Assembly (NCBI GenBank): GCA_963851385.1
Contig: CAWKPE010000018.1
Span: 1 to 64,000 of the forward strand
DNA from: CAWEFA01 sp963851385
GTDB taxonomy: Bacteria; Bacteroidota; Bacteroidia; Bacteroidales; DTGW01
Direction of reading: 5' to 3'
DNA length: 64,000 nucleotides
Made by a program: the position numbers and the translations under genes. The stretch's first letter is position 1, and the number at the start of each line of letters is the position of its first letter. Below are positions 29,220 through 38,376 of the stretch, piece by piece. The notes beneath the pieces were generated by a model. The model saw nothing but the letters and a program-made list of their open reading frames with translations, was not told the origin of the DNA and made no database searches.

Positions 29220-30485
29220 ATGAAACTTCAAATCGAACCACTTATTGCACTTTGTGATGAAAGAGTTAGTATTTTAATCTCCAATCTTCACCCTTATAGT
29301 AAAGTCAAAATTTGTGCTACCATGTGTTTGCCGTGGGCCAAAGATGTAAAATATGAATCTTTCGCATGGTATACTACAGATTCGTTTGGGAATATTGATT
29401 TATCAAAACAAAAGCCCGATTCCGGGACATATGACTATGCTGATTGCATGGGCCCAATTGTATCAATGAAAAGCAATAATAAAAATGCTGTTAAAAAAAT
29501 TGGTAAAAATATTTCGATTGATGAAAGTCTTTTTATTAACCTAAGCGTAAAGTGCGGACAGGAGGTTGCAAATTTCAGCCTGGAACGTTTATTCATTTCT
29601 AAAGAAATTAAAAGGCAAAAAATTACTGATGATTTTGTAGGCGAATTCTTTTACACGGAAAATAACAACAACAGAACTATTATTTTCATTGGTGGTTCAG
29701 GCAGCGGACTTGATGTAAACCGTCCGATCGCTGCTTTACTGGCTTCACATGGTTTTAATGTTTTGTCTTTGCCTTTTTTTGGTGAGAAAGGTTTACTACC
29801 GCGTCTCTCAAAAGTTCCACTTGAATACTTTGAGAAAGCATTTGAATGGATTTCGAAAAATCCGGTAATTATTAATAAGGAGATAAACCTTTATGCTGTT
29901 TCCAAAGGAGCTGAAGTAGCATTAATACTCGCGTCAAGATATCCTTTCATTTCAAAAGTGGCTGCTCTTGCTCCCAATGCGTATTGTTTTCAGGGAATTG
30001 ATTTCAAAAATGCTTCATCATGGACATATCAAGGCAAACAATTGCCATATATACGTCTAAAAAACAGATGGTTTTTAGCAGATTTAGTAAATTGTTTCAT
30101 AAAGAATGTGCCTTTTGGGTTTACTTATCTGCACGCAAAAGGTGTAAGAAAAGCAAAAAATAAGGAAGAAGCCCGGATAAAGATTGAAAATTCAAAAGCT
30201 GATCTTTTATTGGTCACCACAAAGGATTGCAATATGTGGAATACTTTTGAAGGAACTGCAGAAATTGTTGAAACCCTACGAAAATATAATTATCAGAAAA
30301 GCTATGATTTGGTAATATATGATAATGCCGGAGAACCCTATTACGCTCCGTACATAATTCCAGCTTGTGAAATACAGGTTAAATTTGCTCCAAGACTTGT
30401 ATTATCAATGGGTGGTACTATGAAAGGTAATGCTCATGCATGTGAAGATTCATGGGTAAAGGCTATTGAATTTTTCAAGAAATAA
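29220..30485 (+). CDS. Acyl-CoA thioesterase/BAAT-family alpha/beta hydrolase
   Basis: The family holds acyl-CoA thioesterases and bile acid-CoA:amino acid N-acyltransferases. An N-terminal beta domain (LCDERVSILISNLHPYSKVK; WYTTDSFGNIDL) precedes the BAAT_C alpha/beta hydrolase: FIGGSGSGLDVNRPIAALL, FEWISKNPVIINKEINLY. The nucleophile is Ser228 in YAVSKGAEVAL, where the animal N-acyltransferases use Cys. VVTTKDCNMWNTFEGT-like segments hold the Asp region, and the late histidine is in MKGNAHACEDSW. 421 residues matches family length. It has no signal peptide, so it is cytoplasmic. A serine nucleophile favours thioesterase over amino-acid conjugation. It follows the CotH gene by 150 bases; no functional link is evident. 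Confidence 0.85.
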   Translation: MKLQIEPLIALCDERVSILISNLHPYSKVKICATMCLPWAKDVKYESFAWYTTDSFGNIDLSKQKPDSGTYDYADCMGPIVSMKSNNKNAVKKIGKNISIDESLFINLSVKCGQEVANFSLERLFISKEIKRQKITDDFVGEFFYTENNNNRTIIFIGGSGSGLDVNRPIAALLASHGFNVLSLPFFGEKGLLPRLSKVPLEYFEKAFEWISKNPVIINKEINLYAVSKGAEVALILASRYPFISKVAALAPNAYCFQGIDFKNASSWTYQGKQLPYIRLKNRWFLADLVNCFIKNVPFGFTYLHAKGVRKAKNKEEARIKIENSKADLLLVTTKDCNMWNTFEGTAEIVETLRKYNYQKSYDLVIYDNAGEPYYAPYIIPACEIQVKFAPRLVLSMGGTMKGNAHACEDSWVKAIEFFKK

Positions 30486-30713
30486 ATTGCCTTTAAGTAA
30501 TTTTTTGTTTTTAGCTTTCACCTTCTTCGGGAAGACAAGTTATTTAATTTATACCTAATAGAATTTGGAAAACTTTAATAAATTAGTCTCACAAAACTTA
30601 GTTCAAAAAACTAACTATTGATACAGCTTAATTCAAAAGCGAATGGGTATAGCTAAAAATAATCAGTAATTTTCCAATTTAAGGTAAAGCCGAATTATTC
30701 TGTATTTAAGAAA

Positions 30714-31460
30714 CTACTTTAAAAATTGAGCTCCGCTTGAAATATCAATATCTTTAATTTGAGGGTTGCCATGACATTTTACTATGCTCCCTGAACTGGC
30801 CTCTAAGCTTAATTCTCTTGTAACATTAATATTTATTACTGCACCGGTACTGGAGTACACTTTGCCAATATCTGTTATCATGTTATCTGCATTTATCACT
30901 GCCCCTGCACTTGCTTCAATCTCTAATTTTTTGCAATTACCTGAGAAGTCCCCTAAACTACCAGCACTTAATCCTAATTTGAGGTTTGTTAAATCCCCGT
31001 CCATTTGGAATGTTGCACCTGCTTCACCTGAAATTTCCATCTGATAAACTTTTATTTTATTTATTGTTTTGAAAGCACTTCCTGCTCTAGATTCAATTTC
31101 GTTAATGCTATCGTTAGTCACATAAACATCTATATGCTGCCTGGATCTTGACCATTTTTTATTGTGGATAAATAGCTTATCATAGTGTACTTCAATCATT
31201 ACCCGATCAATGAGATTGCTATCGGCCCTGACAATAACTTTTTGAAATGTGTCCTGAGTATAATGCACAGTTAACCTGCCTTCAATTTCGATTTTGTTGA
31301 AATGTGGCAAATCGCATTGTTTTTCTGCCTTACCTGATTTATTATCAGTATCTGAACCTGAAACAAAATTTTTATCAATACCAAGTGTAATTATGATAAT
31401 TGTTATTGTTAACAGTATTAAAGCGAAAAAACCTAAAAGGATTTTATTACTTGTTTTCAT
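30714..31460 (-). CDS. DUF2807 (GIN domain) membrane-anchored protein
   Basis: The 248-residue protein has one N-terminal membrane helix (ILLGFFALILLTITIIIITL) and a repetitive beta-helix domain of the DUF2807/GIN type: FNKIEIEGRLTVHYTQD, VIVRADSNLIDRV, MEISGEAGATFQMDGDLTN, ASAGAVINADNM and LEASSGSIVKCHGNPQI. Such domains are often described as putative auto-transporter adhesin heads; function is unproven. It is the last gene of the ABC transporter operon, 10 bases after the GntR gene, and may act in envelope stress with it. Confidence 0.88.
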   Translation of the reverse strand: MKTSNKILLGFFALILLTITIIIITLGIDKNFVSGSDTDNKSGKAEKQCDLPHFNKIEIEGRLTVHYTQDTFQKVIVRADSNLIDRVMIEVHYDKLFIHNKKWSRSRQHIDVYVTNDSINEIESRAGSAFKTINKIKVYQMEISGEAGATFQMDGDLTNLKLGLSAGSLGDFSGNCKKLEIEASAGAVINADNMITDIGKVYSSTGAVININVTRELSLEASSGSIVKCHGNPQIKDIDISSGAQFLK

Positions 31461-31470
31461 GTAAATATTA

Positions 31471-31836
31471 TTAAGTTATTGAAAAATGCTTTTTATAATA
31501 TGGAACTAAATCATCCAGCTTCAAACTTAGAAGGTTCATTGTTTTGAAAAGAGAGGGAATATCTTTCTGGAAAAACTCGGTCTTTCGCATCCCCAGTGCT
31601 TTTTTGTAACCGTCTTCGGCCACAAAATAGCCAATTCCCCGTTTATTGCAGATAATACCCTGATCCTGCAGTAAAGTAAATGCTCTTATTGCAGTGTTTG
31701 GATTAACCTCCACCTGGACGGCAATTTCCCTCACGGATGGTATTTTTTCGTTTTCCTTCCATTCTTTCTTAAGAATGTTTTCGCAGAAATAGTCTGCTAT
31801 TTGCATGTAAATAGGTTGTTTATTAGCAAAATCCAT
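31471..31836 (-). CDS. GntR family (YtrA-type) transcriptional regulator
   Basis: A 121-residue short GntR protein with only the winged helix and a small helical tail, as in the YtrA subfamily: KQPIYMQIADYFCENIL, ENEKIPSVREIAVQVEVNPN and TAIRAFTLLQDQGIICNKRG. YtrA-type regulators control ABC transporters next to them. Here the gene lies after the ATPase and permease genes, 1 base from the permease, not first as in Bacillus. An inverted repeat just upstream of the operon (33456-33477) is a candidate binding site. Confidence 0.9.
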   Translation of the reverse strand: MDFANKQPIYMQIADYFCENILKKEWKENEKIPSVREIAVQVEVNPNTAIRAFTLLQDQGIICNKRGIGYFVAEDGYKKALGMRKTEFFQKDIPSLFKTMNLLSLKLDDLVPYYKKHFSIT

Positions 31837-31837
31837 T

Positions 31838-32605
31838 TCATACCTGCCTTTCTTTTAAACTGAAATAAGACACAATTAGGAAAAAAGGCGCAAAACAATA
31901 CCAGAACATCGCATTTATAACAGGTGCAAATATGTTTTCGAAGAAGTTTTGCCAATTCTCCGGCATATTATTATCAAAATGAATGCTCTGGAAATTATGA
32001 AAGACTATCAATCGTGCTGTCAAAGAAGTATACATTGCAATTACTATAATTATTACAAATAGCGAGAGCAAAGTTTTAAAAAAATTGACCCTCCTGAAAT
32101 AGATGGCTCCTAAAAGAAAAACCGATTGGGTTACTATGTAAACAGCAAACATTATTAAAACTGAAGGGCTGAAAAGGTTAATAATAGGGACCTGGTTAGC
32201 AGAAAATATTGCAACCACTGATTTTAATATTATGTTGATCGAAAATATTACAACAATAGATGCCGCAACATATAAGACAGATGTAATGAACCAGGAAACT
32301 ATTAATTTCTCCAGCGTCGATGCGGGTAATGTAAGATACAGGTAACCGCGTTGGGAGGTCCGGAGTTCAGAAAATATATTACTGGTAAAAACATAGCCCC
32401 CTATAAAGAAAAAAGGCATGACAAGTCCATAAAATGTATCGTTCCCAAGTACGATCTGACCAAATATTGCCTTCATAGACAGGACAAAAACTATAAATCC
32501 TGCCATAGCTCCAAAACCAATCGACAGAGTTTGTAAGCTAAACCGTAACTGACGGATGAGCAAATATCCGATCCGGTTAATATTGAAATAAGAATTCTTG
32601 ATCAT
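31838..32605 (-). CDS. ABC transporter permease subunit, six membrane helices
   Basis: The 255-residue hydrophobic protein has about six membrane segments, for example FGAMAGFIVFVLSMKAIFG, GLVMPFFFIGGYVF, VLYVAASIVVIFSINIIL and LSLFVIIIVIAMYTSL. RGYLYLTLPASTLEKLI is seen in ABC-2-like permeases of Bacteroidota. It has no catalytic motif. It lies between the ATPase gene (6 bases upstream) and the GntR gene (1 base downstream), so it should form the transporter with that ATPase. The substrate is unknown; related systems take part in antibiotic or envelope stress responses. Confidence 0.8.
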   Translation of the reverse strand: MIKNSYFNINRIGYLLIRQLRFSLQTLSIGFGAMAGFIVFVLSMKAIFGQIVLGNDTFYGLVMPFFFIGGYVFTSNIFSELRTSQRGYLYLTLPASTLEKLIVSWFITSVLYVAASIVVIFSINIILKSVVAIFSANQVPIINLFSPSVLIMFAVYIVTQSVFLLGAIYFRRVNFFKTLLSLFVIIIVIAMYTSLTARLIVFHNFQSIHFDNNMPENWQNFFENIFAPVINAMFWYCFAPFFLIVSYFSLKERQV

Positions 32606-32611
32606 ATTGTT

Positions 32612-33442
32612 TTAATTTTTAAATTCATTGTTAATTTTTTCAGCATTGGCAATGATGCCATTAAACAGCAGTTCCATGTCGATCTCTGTTTCTTCATTAT
32701 TTTTCCTGTAAATTACTGCTTTTCCGCCAAATATTTCTTCGGAATAAAGCACATCCAAATTGGCAATATCCTTTGTTTGTGCAAATGCCAGTTTAGAAGA
32801 AATATCGATAATGCCCTGATGAAAAATAATTTTCCCTTTATCCAAAATAATAATATTGTCGATAAGGGTTGCCAAATCCCGCACCTGGTGCGTTGAAATA
32901 AGTATGCATCTTTCTTCGTCAATAGATGAAGCAATGATTTTCCGAAACTGGCTTTTCGATGGAATATCCAATCCATTGGTAGGTTCATCGAGCAATAATA
33001 TGCTTGTTCTGGTTGCTAGCCCAAAAGCAATAAGAAATTTCTTCTTTTGACCATAAGAAAGTGACGTAAGTTTGGAATTATGATCCACCTGAAATTCAGT
33101 CAGGTACTTTTCCATTAGGTTAAAGTCGAATCGTGGATAAAAAGGGGCATGCAAACGGGTAAATTCGTTCATGCGAATGGCAGGAAGCTGGAATTCTTCA
33201 GGGATTAAATACAGATCACACAACACATCAGGTAGCCTTTTCCGAGCCGGCTTACCGAAAAAAAAGCATTCTCCCTGACCTGGGTATAATAAGCCAGTAA
33301 TATGTTTTAACAATGTTGTTTTACCGGCCCCATTTTTACCCAAAAGTCCATAGATACTACCCATGGGCATCTGAATATTCAGATGATCAAAAAGAATGGT
33401 CTTTCTTTTATACCCGAATGTTAATTCTTTAATTTCTATCAT
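32612..33442 (-). CDS. ABC transporter ATP-binding protein
   Basis: A 276-residue ATPase with all motifs: Walker A GKNGAGKT at 35-42, signature LSYGQKKKFLIAFG, Walker B SILLLDEPTNGLD and the switch histidine in ILISTHQVRDL. The protein resembles the YtrB/EcsA-type exporters. First gene of the operon with the permease, GntR regulator and DUF2807 protein, with a recognisable promoter and a candidate operator upstream. Confidence 0.92.
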   Translation of the reverse strand: MIEIKELTFGYKRKTILFDHLNIQMPMGSIYGLLGKNGAGKTTLLKHITGLLYPGQGECFFFGKPARKRLPDVLCDLYLIPEEFQLPAIRMNEFTRLHAPFYPRFDFNLMEKYLTEFQVDHNSKLTSLSYGQKKKFLIAFGLATRTSILLLDEPTNGLDIPSKSQFRKIIASSIDEERCILISTHQVRDLATLIDNIIILDKGKIIFHQGIIDISSKLAFAQTKDIANLDVLYSEEIFGGKAVIYRKNNEETEIDMELLFNGIIANAEKINNEFKN

Positions 33443-33455
33443 GGTTATATATTGA

Positions 33456-33477
33456 ATTAGTGTTCTACTTAACTAAT
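33456..33477. promoter_or_regulatory. Inverted repeat, candidate GntR operator
   Basis: ATTAGT (33456-33461), 10 bases, ACTAAT (33472-33477). It lies between the predicted transcription start and the ATPase start codon, a good place for repression by the operon's own GntR protein. The half-sites are only 6 bp, so chance is possible in AT-rich DNA. Confidence 0.4.
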
Positions 33478-33483
33478 ACAGTG

Positions 33484-33516
33484 CAAATATAAAATATATA
33501 TTTTGAATAATACAAG
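33484..33516 (-). promoter_or_regulatory. Promoter of the ABC/GntR operon
   Basis: The minus strand reads TATATTTG at 33491-33484, matching TAnnTTTG, with a TTG about 21 bases upstream. The ATG of the ATPase gene is about 40 bases downstream. Confidence 0.5.
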
Positions 33517-34025
33517 TATTTTTGAAAATATTTTTCAATTTATTGGTTTTTAATGATAAAATATGAATTGGTTAAGATTAGACAGATTCAAGTCAAATGC
33601 ACATTGCAAGGGGATTGATAAGTTTTTTTATAAGTGAAATCTATGAGCTAATAATAATATAGTTCAGCTTAAAGATATTTGTAAAAACTTTTTGTTTGAC
33701 TTGGAAAAGTCTCCAAAATCCTAAAAATGGTGGTAAGTATTTCTTTTAAATGGATAAAATAAATATGCATGTATCATCCAACAAAATCATAAAATTTCAT
33801 ATTGCTTCGAACGACACTGCCTATTTTACTTGAATATTAGATTATTGATTCTATATTTTATAAGGACTATTTCATGGGAAACAGAAAAATTGATAGTTTT
33901 ATCTGTTATATTGATTTTTCAATATATTAAATTATCACTTAACTGCAATTTGCTGAGTAAATATTTATAAAAGTAGAAATTAAAATGGGATTTAAAAATC
34001 ATTCAAATCTCTTATTCTAATGATG
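33517..34025. other. Non-coding stretch between the ABC operon and tRNA-Val
   Basis: About 510 AT-rich bases hold no open frame of note. If the tRNA gene is an integration site, an integrase gene would be expected here; none, and no recognisable remnant, was found. Confidence 0.5.
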
Positions 34026-34100
34026 TGGGAGCTATAGGAGTCGAACCTATGACCCTCTGCTTGTAAGGCAGATGCTCTGAACCAACTGAGCTAAGCTCCC
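34026..34100 (-). tRNA. tRNA-Val (anticodon TAC)
   Basis: The minus strand folds as a full cloverleaf: acceptor GGGAGCT/AGCTCCC plus discriminator A, D-arm with AGCTCAGTTGG, anticodon stem TCTGC/GCAGA around loop CTTACAA (anticodon TAC), T-arm with GGTTCGACTCC. CCA is not encoded. It has its own promoter. Its 3' half is repeated at 26513-26550. Confidence 0.95.
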
Positions 34101-34119
34101 TTTTTTTAGAAAAGCGCTG

Positions 34120-34150
34120 CAAATATAGTTGACTATTTTATAATTGCAAA
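34120..34150 (-). promoter_or_regulatory. Promoter of tRNA-Val
   Basis: On the minus strand TTTG (34150-34147), 19 bases, TATATTTG (34127-34120), an exact match to the Bacteroidota consensus and spacing. The predicted start is about 12 bases before the tRNA. Confidence 0.7.
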
Positions 34151-34223
34151 AATAAACTTTTTAAAGTTTATTGCCCGGTTAAAATTTATTGCTTTCTTCC
34201 AATAAATATATAACAATTTTTCT

Positions 34224-34255
34224 TTTGCTTTTTAATATCACTAAATCTATCTTTG
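34224..34255 (+). promoter_or_regulatory. Promoter of ileS
   Basis: TTTG (34224-34227), 20 bases, TATCTTTG (34248-34255) match the Bacteroidota consensus; the ATG is 26 bases downstream. It is divergent from the tRNA-Val promoter. Confidence 0.7.
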
Positions 34256-34281
34256 TACACTTTTTTAAATAGCATATTGAA

Positions 34282-37200
34282 ATGAAATTTGCTGAGTACA
34301 AGAATTTTAGTTTATCGAAGATAAATAAAGAGATACTTCAGTACTGGATCGAACATAAGATATTTGAAAAAAGTATTGATGAACGCGAAGGAAAAAACTC
34401 ATTTATTTTTTACGAAGGACCTCCATCTGCCAATGGTATGCCAGGCATTCATCATGTAATGGGACGTACAATTAAAGATATATTTTGCCGCTATAAAACC
34501 ATGAAAGGTTTCCAGGTAAAGCGCAAAGCAGGATGGGACACTCATGGATTACCTATTGAGCTTAGTGTTGAAGTAGCACTCGATATTACTAAAGAAGATA
34601 TTGGCAAAAAAATAAGTGTGGAAGAATACAACAAGGCATGCCGGAAGGACGTGATGAAATATACCCGTGAATGGGAAGATTTGACCCAAAAAATGGGTTA
34701 TTGGGTTGATATGAACAATCCCTATATTACTTATGACAACAAATATATAGAAACACTTTGGTGGCTTTTAAAACAACTCTATGAAAAAGGGCTATTATAT
34801 AAAGGATATACCATTCAGCCATATTCTCCTGCTGCAGGTACCGGCTTAAGCACGCATGAACTAAATCAGCCGGGTTGTTACCGTGATGTAAAAGATACAA
34901 CTGTAGTAGCACAATTTAAGATTAAACAAAACTTTAATGAGGAAACTAAATTACTATATAATAGGGCAAATACTGATGTTTTTTTTCTAGCCTGGACGAC
35001 TACTCCCTGGACACTTCCTTCAAATACAGCTTTAGCCATTGGACAAAATATTATCTATTTGGCAGTGAGGACCATAAATCAATATACTTTAAAACCAATA
35101 ACTGTCATTCTTGCTCAAGATCTTTTTAGAAACTTTTTCAAAATTGAAAGTGATGCTACTGCTGGTGTAGCCACTAAAGATAAAAGTAGCAGTTTAGAAG
35201 AGGGTCAGAGTATTTTTGATGTAGATATTAAGGGGAAAAAGATTATTGAGAATAATAAATTGATTTATTGGGAAGTCATAGGAGAAACTACAGGTGAAAG
35301 TTATGCAGGAGTCCAATACGAACAATTATTGGACTATCAAAAACATATAGATGGAAAAAGATTTATTGTTGTTCTAGGTGATTTTGTTACCACAGAAGAC
35401 GGTACAGGAATTGTTCACATTGCTCCCAGTTTTGGTGCCGACGACTTTCGCATGGCAAAACAATACGGACTAGGTTCGTTGACTTTAGTAGATAAACAAG
35501 GTAAATTTATTGAAGGTACTGGAGATCTGACAGGTCGATTTGTCAAAAACGAATATGATCCCAATCTTACAGAGAAAGATGAAACCGTCGATGTGTATAT
35601 TGCTGTAAAACTAAAATCGGAAAATAAAGCATTTAAAATAGAAAAATACGTTCACTCCTACCCTCATTGCTGGCGAACAGATAAACCGGTTCTTTATTAT
35701 CCGCTTGATTCCTGGTTTATTAAAACCACTGCTTTAAAGGACAGGATGATTGAATTGAACAATACTATCAATTGGAAACCGGAATCAACAGGTTCCGGAC
35801 GTTTCGGTAAATGGCTTGAAAACCTTGTTGACTGGAACCTCTCCCGTTCACGTTTTTGGGGAACCCCATTACCAATTTGGCGTACCGAAGACGGGAAAGA
35901 AGAAATCTGCATTGGGTCGATTGAAGAATTAAAAACTGAAATTGAAAAATCTGTCAAAGCAGGTTTTATGAAAACAAATCCGCTGGCAAAATTTAATCCA
36001 AAGGATATTTCGAATAAAAATTATAATTTATTCGATCTTCATAAGCCATTCGTTGATGAAATAATTATATCTTCTCCTTCAGGGAAAAAAATGTTTAGGG
36101 AACCCGATCTTATTGACGTATGGTTCGATTCAGGTGCCATGCCATATGCTCAGTTACATTATCCTTTCGAGAATCAGGAATTAATTGACCAAAAAAGGTT
36201 TTTCCCCGCTGACTTCATTGCAGAAGGTGTTGATCAAACACGCGGATGGTTCTTTACACTGCATGCAATTGCAGCAATGCTTTTCGATTCAGTTGCATTT
36301 AAAAATATAATTTCAAACGGTCTGGTTTTGGATAAAAATGGAAATAAGATGTCCAAAAAACTAGGTAATTCTGTAGATCCTTTTGAAACAATTGAGAAAT
36401 ATGGTTCCGATCCATTACGCTGGTATATGATTACCAATGCTTCGCCATGGGATAATCTGAAATTTGACATCGCCGGTGTTGAAGAAACAATGAGAAAATT
36501 CTTTGGAACTCTTTATAATACTTATTCATTCTTTGCATTGTACGCTAATGTAGATGGTTTTAGTCATAAAGAAAAATTAGTGCCCGTTGAAACACGTCCT
36601 GAAATTGACAGATGGATTATTTCTTTGCTTAATTCTCTTGTTAAAGAAGTCGACGAATACTATGCAGATTATGAACCTACGAAAGCAGGTCGATCTATTT
36701 CAAATTTTGTAACTGAAAACCTGAGCAACTGGTATGTTCGGTTAAACCGTAAACGTTATTGGGGTGGCGAATATTCGGAAGATAAAATTGCAGCCTATCA
36801 AACTCTTTACGAATGTTTGATAAAAATTGCCAAATTGATGGCTCCTATTGCTCCTTTTTATGCAGATAAAATTTTTGTCGATTTGAATAAAATTACCGGA
36901 AAAGAAAAATCTGATTCAGTGCATTTGTCATTCATCCCGGAAGTGAACGAAAAATACATTGACAAAAAACTGGAAGAACGCATGAACATTGCCCAGCAGG
37001 TATCATCAATGGTATTAAGTTTACGTAGAAAAGTAAATATTAAGGTGCGTCAGCCGCTAAGTTTGGTAAAAGTTATTCCATTCAATTATCAGTATTTTAC
37101 TGAACAATTTGAAGCTGTCAAAAATTTAATTTTATCTGAAACAAATGTTAAAGAAGCAATTGCTATTACAGATTTGAGAGGCGCGGGGATAATAAAAAGG

Positions 37201-37722
37201 ATTAAATTAGATTATAAAAAGCTAGGCCCCCGTTTTGGAAAGTTGATGAAATCAGTTGCCAGCAGTATTGATGCATTAACACAAGAACAGATATTGTCTT
37301 TTGAAATTAAAGGAAGTCTTTCAATTAATATAGAAGAACAAACTATCGAAATAACTACAGATGATGTTGAAATAATTACAGAAGATATTCCTGGAGAATT
37401 AGTCGCTAATGAAGGAAATCTCACTGTCATTTTAGATACAACAATTAATGATGAATTATATAAGGAAGGAATCGCTCGTGAATTTATAAATCGCATTCAA
37501 AACATTAGAAAAGACAAAGGTTTTGATATTACAGATAAAATTCAGATTAAGATTCAGGAACAAGAAGATATAAATGAAGCACTGGAGACTTATAAAAAAT
37601 ACATTGCATCACAAACATTAGCAGCATGTATAGAGCTTGTAAAAAGTTTAAATCCTGATGCTTCTGTGGGTGTTCAGATTGATGATGATATTCAAACATT
37701 AATTATGATTAACCGTATATAA
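34282..37722 (+). CDS. ileS: Isoleucyl-tRNA synthetase IleS
   Basis: IleS charges tRNA-Ile. The 1146-residue protein has the class I signature HIGH as GIHH at 55-58 (PPSANGMPGIHHVMGR), the CP1 editing domain (TTPWTLPSNTALAIG; GIVHIAPSFGADDF), RSRFWGTPLPIW, DVWFDSGAMPYAQ and the KMSKS motif as KMSKK at 689-693. The anticodon-binding domain and a C-terminal extension follow. The length and GIHH variant match the longer IleS of Bacteroidota, resembling the eukaryotic-type enzyme, which is often less sensitive to mupirocin. That property is inferred. It is first in the order ileS, dksA-like, lspA, which recurs in this phylum. Confidence 0.96.
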   Translation: MKFAEYKNFSLSKINKEILQYWIEHKIFEKSIDEREGKNSFIFYEGPPSANGMPGIHHVMGRTIKDIFCRYKTMKGFQVKRKAGWDTHGLPIELSVEVALDITKEDIGKKISVEEYNKACRKDVMKYTREWEDLTQKMGYWVDMNNPYITYDNKYIETLWWLLKQLYEKGLLYKGYTIQPYSPAAGTGLSTHELNQPGCYRDVKDTTVVAQFKIKQNFNEETKLLYNRANTDVFFLAWTTTPWTLPSNTALAIGQNIIYLAVRTINQYTLKPITVILAQDLFRNFFKIESDATAGVATKDKSSSLEEGQSIFDVDIKGKKIIENNKLIYWEVIGETTGESYAGVQYEQLLDYQKHIDGKRFIVVLGDFVTTEDGTGIVHIAPSFGADDFRMAKQYGLGSLTLVDKQGKFIEGTGDLTGRFVKNEYDPNLTEKDETVDVYIAVKLKSENKAFKIEKYVHSYPHCWRTDKPVLYYPLDSWFIKTTALKDRMIELNNTINWKPESTGSGRFGKWLENLVDWNLSRSRFWGTPLPIWRTEDGKEEICIGSIEELKTEIEKSVKAGFMKTNPLAKFNPKDISNKNYNLFDLHKPFVDEIIISSPSGKKMFREPDLIDVWFDSGAMPYAQLHYPFENQELIDQKRFFPADFIAEGVDQTRGWFFTLHAIAAMLFDSVAFKNIISNGLVLDKNGNKMSKKLGNSVDPFETIEKYGSDPLRWYMITNASPWDNLKFDIAGVEETMRKFFGTLYNTYSFFALYANVDGFSHKEKLVPVETRPEIDRWIISLLNSLVKEVDEYYADYEPTKAGRSISNFVTENLSNWYVRLNRKRYWGGEYSEDKIAAYQTLYECLIKIAKLMAPIAPFYADKIFVDLNKITGKEKSDSVHLSFIPEVNEKYIDKKLEERMNIAQQVSSMVLSLRRKVNIKVRQPLSLVKVIPFNYQYFTEQFEAVKNLILSETNVKEAIAITDLRGAGIIKRIKLDYKKLGPRFGKLMKSVASSIDALTQEQILSFEIKGSLSINIEEQTIEITTDDVEIITEDIPGELVANEGNLTVILDTTINDELYKEGIAREFINRIQNIRKDKGFDITDKIQIKIQEQEDINEALETYKKYIASQTLAACIELVKSLNPDASVGVQIDDDIQTLIMINRI

Positions 37723-37781
37723 TAGACAAATTAAACACATAAATAATAATAAAATTCATATATTACATAAATTTTAAAACT

Positions 37782-38165
37782 ATGGCAGAAAAAACAAGAT
37801 ATTCGGATGAAGAGCTTGAAGAATTTAAGCATATTATTCTTGAAAAGCTCGACCAGGCAAAGAAGGATTATGAATTACTTAAAAGTGCCATAACCCAAAG
37901 TGGAAGCAATGATACTCAGGACACTTCTCCAACATTTAAGGTTTTGGAAGAGGGTGCTGCAACATTGTCAAAAGAGGAGGCCGGTAAACTTGCCCAGAGG
38001 CAATTAAAATTTATACAGCATTTACAAGGAGCTTTAGTCCGGATTGAAAATAAAACTTATGGTATTTGCCGGGAGACAGGCAAACTCATTTCGAAGGAAC
38101 GCCTAAAAGCTGTTCCACATGCTACTTTAAGCATTGAGGCAAAACAAAGTAATATAAAACATTAA
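37782..38165 (+). CDS. TraR/DksA family protein with reduced zinc finger
   Basis: The 127-residue protein has a helical coiled-coil part (EEFKHIILEKLDQAKKDYEL; RQLKFIQHLQGALVRIENK) and the DksA C-terminal block YGICRETGKLISKERLKAVP. Only one of the four zinc cysteines is left (in GICRETG), which is common in Bacteroidota members placed after ileS. DksA-type proteins bind RNA polymerase through the secondary channel; whether this one does is unproven. It is 59 bases after ileS. Confidence 0.85.
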   Translation: MAEKTRYSDEELEEFKHIILEKLDQAKKDYELLKSAITQSGSNDTQDTSPTFKVLEEGAATLSKEEAGKLAQRQLKFIQHLQGALVRIENKTYGICRETGKLISKERLKAVPHATLSIEAKQSNIKH

Positions 38166-38376
38166 AATATCATTAGTGTTTTAAAGTGTTAGAAATATGT
38201 GGTTGTTACCGATTTTATTAAAATCTTATTAAGAATTTGATATAGTAATGCTACAATTCAGGAACTATTATATTGTTATCATTCTAAATGAATTATTTTC
38301 CTGTAAATAATCTTATAAGTTTTAATCAAATTCAAAAACACCTAATTAGAGTTCTGTTAATTAATACATTTAAAAT

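Noticed and set aside
33517..34025. Integrase gene beside tRNA-Val
   Set aside because: No open frame or recognisable integrase segment was found on either strand by eye.
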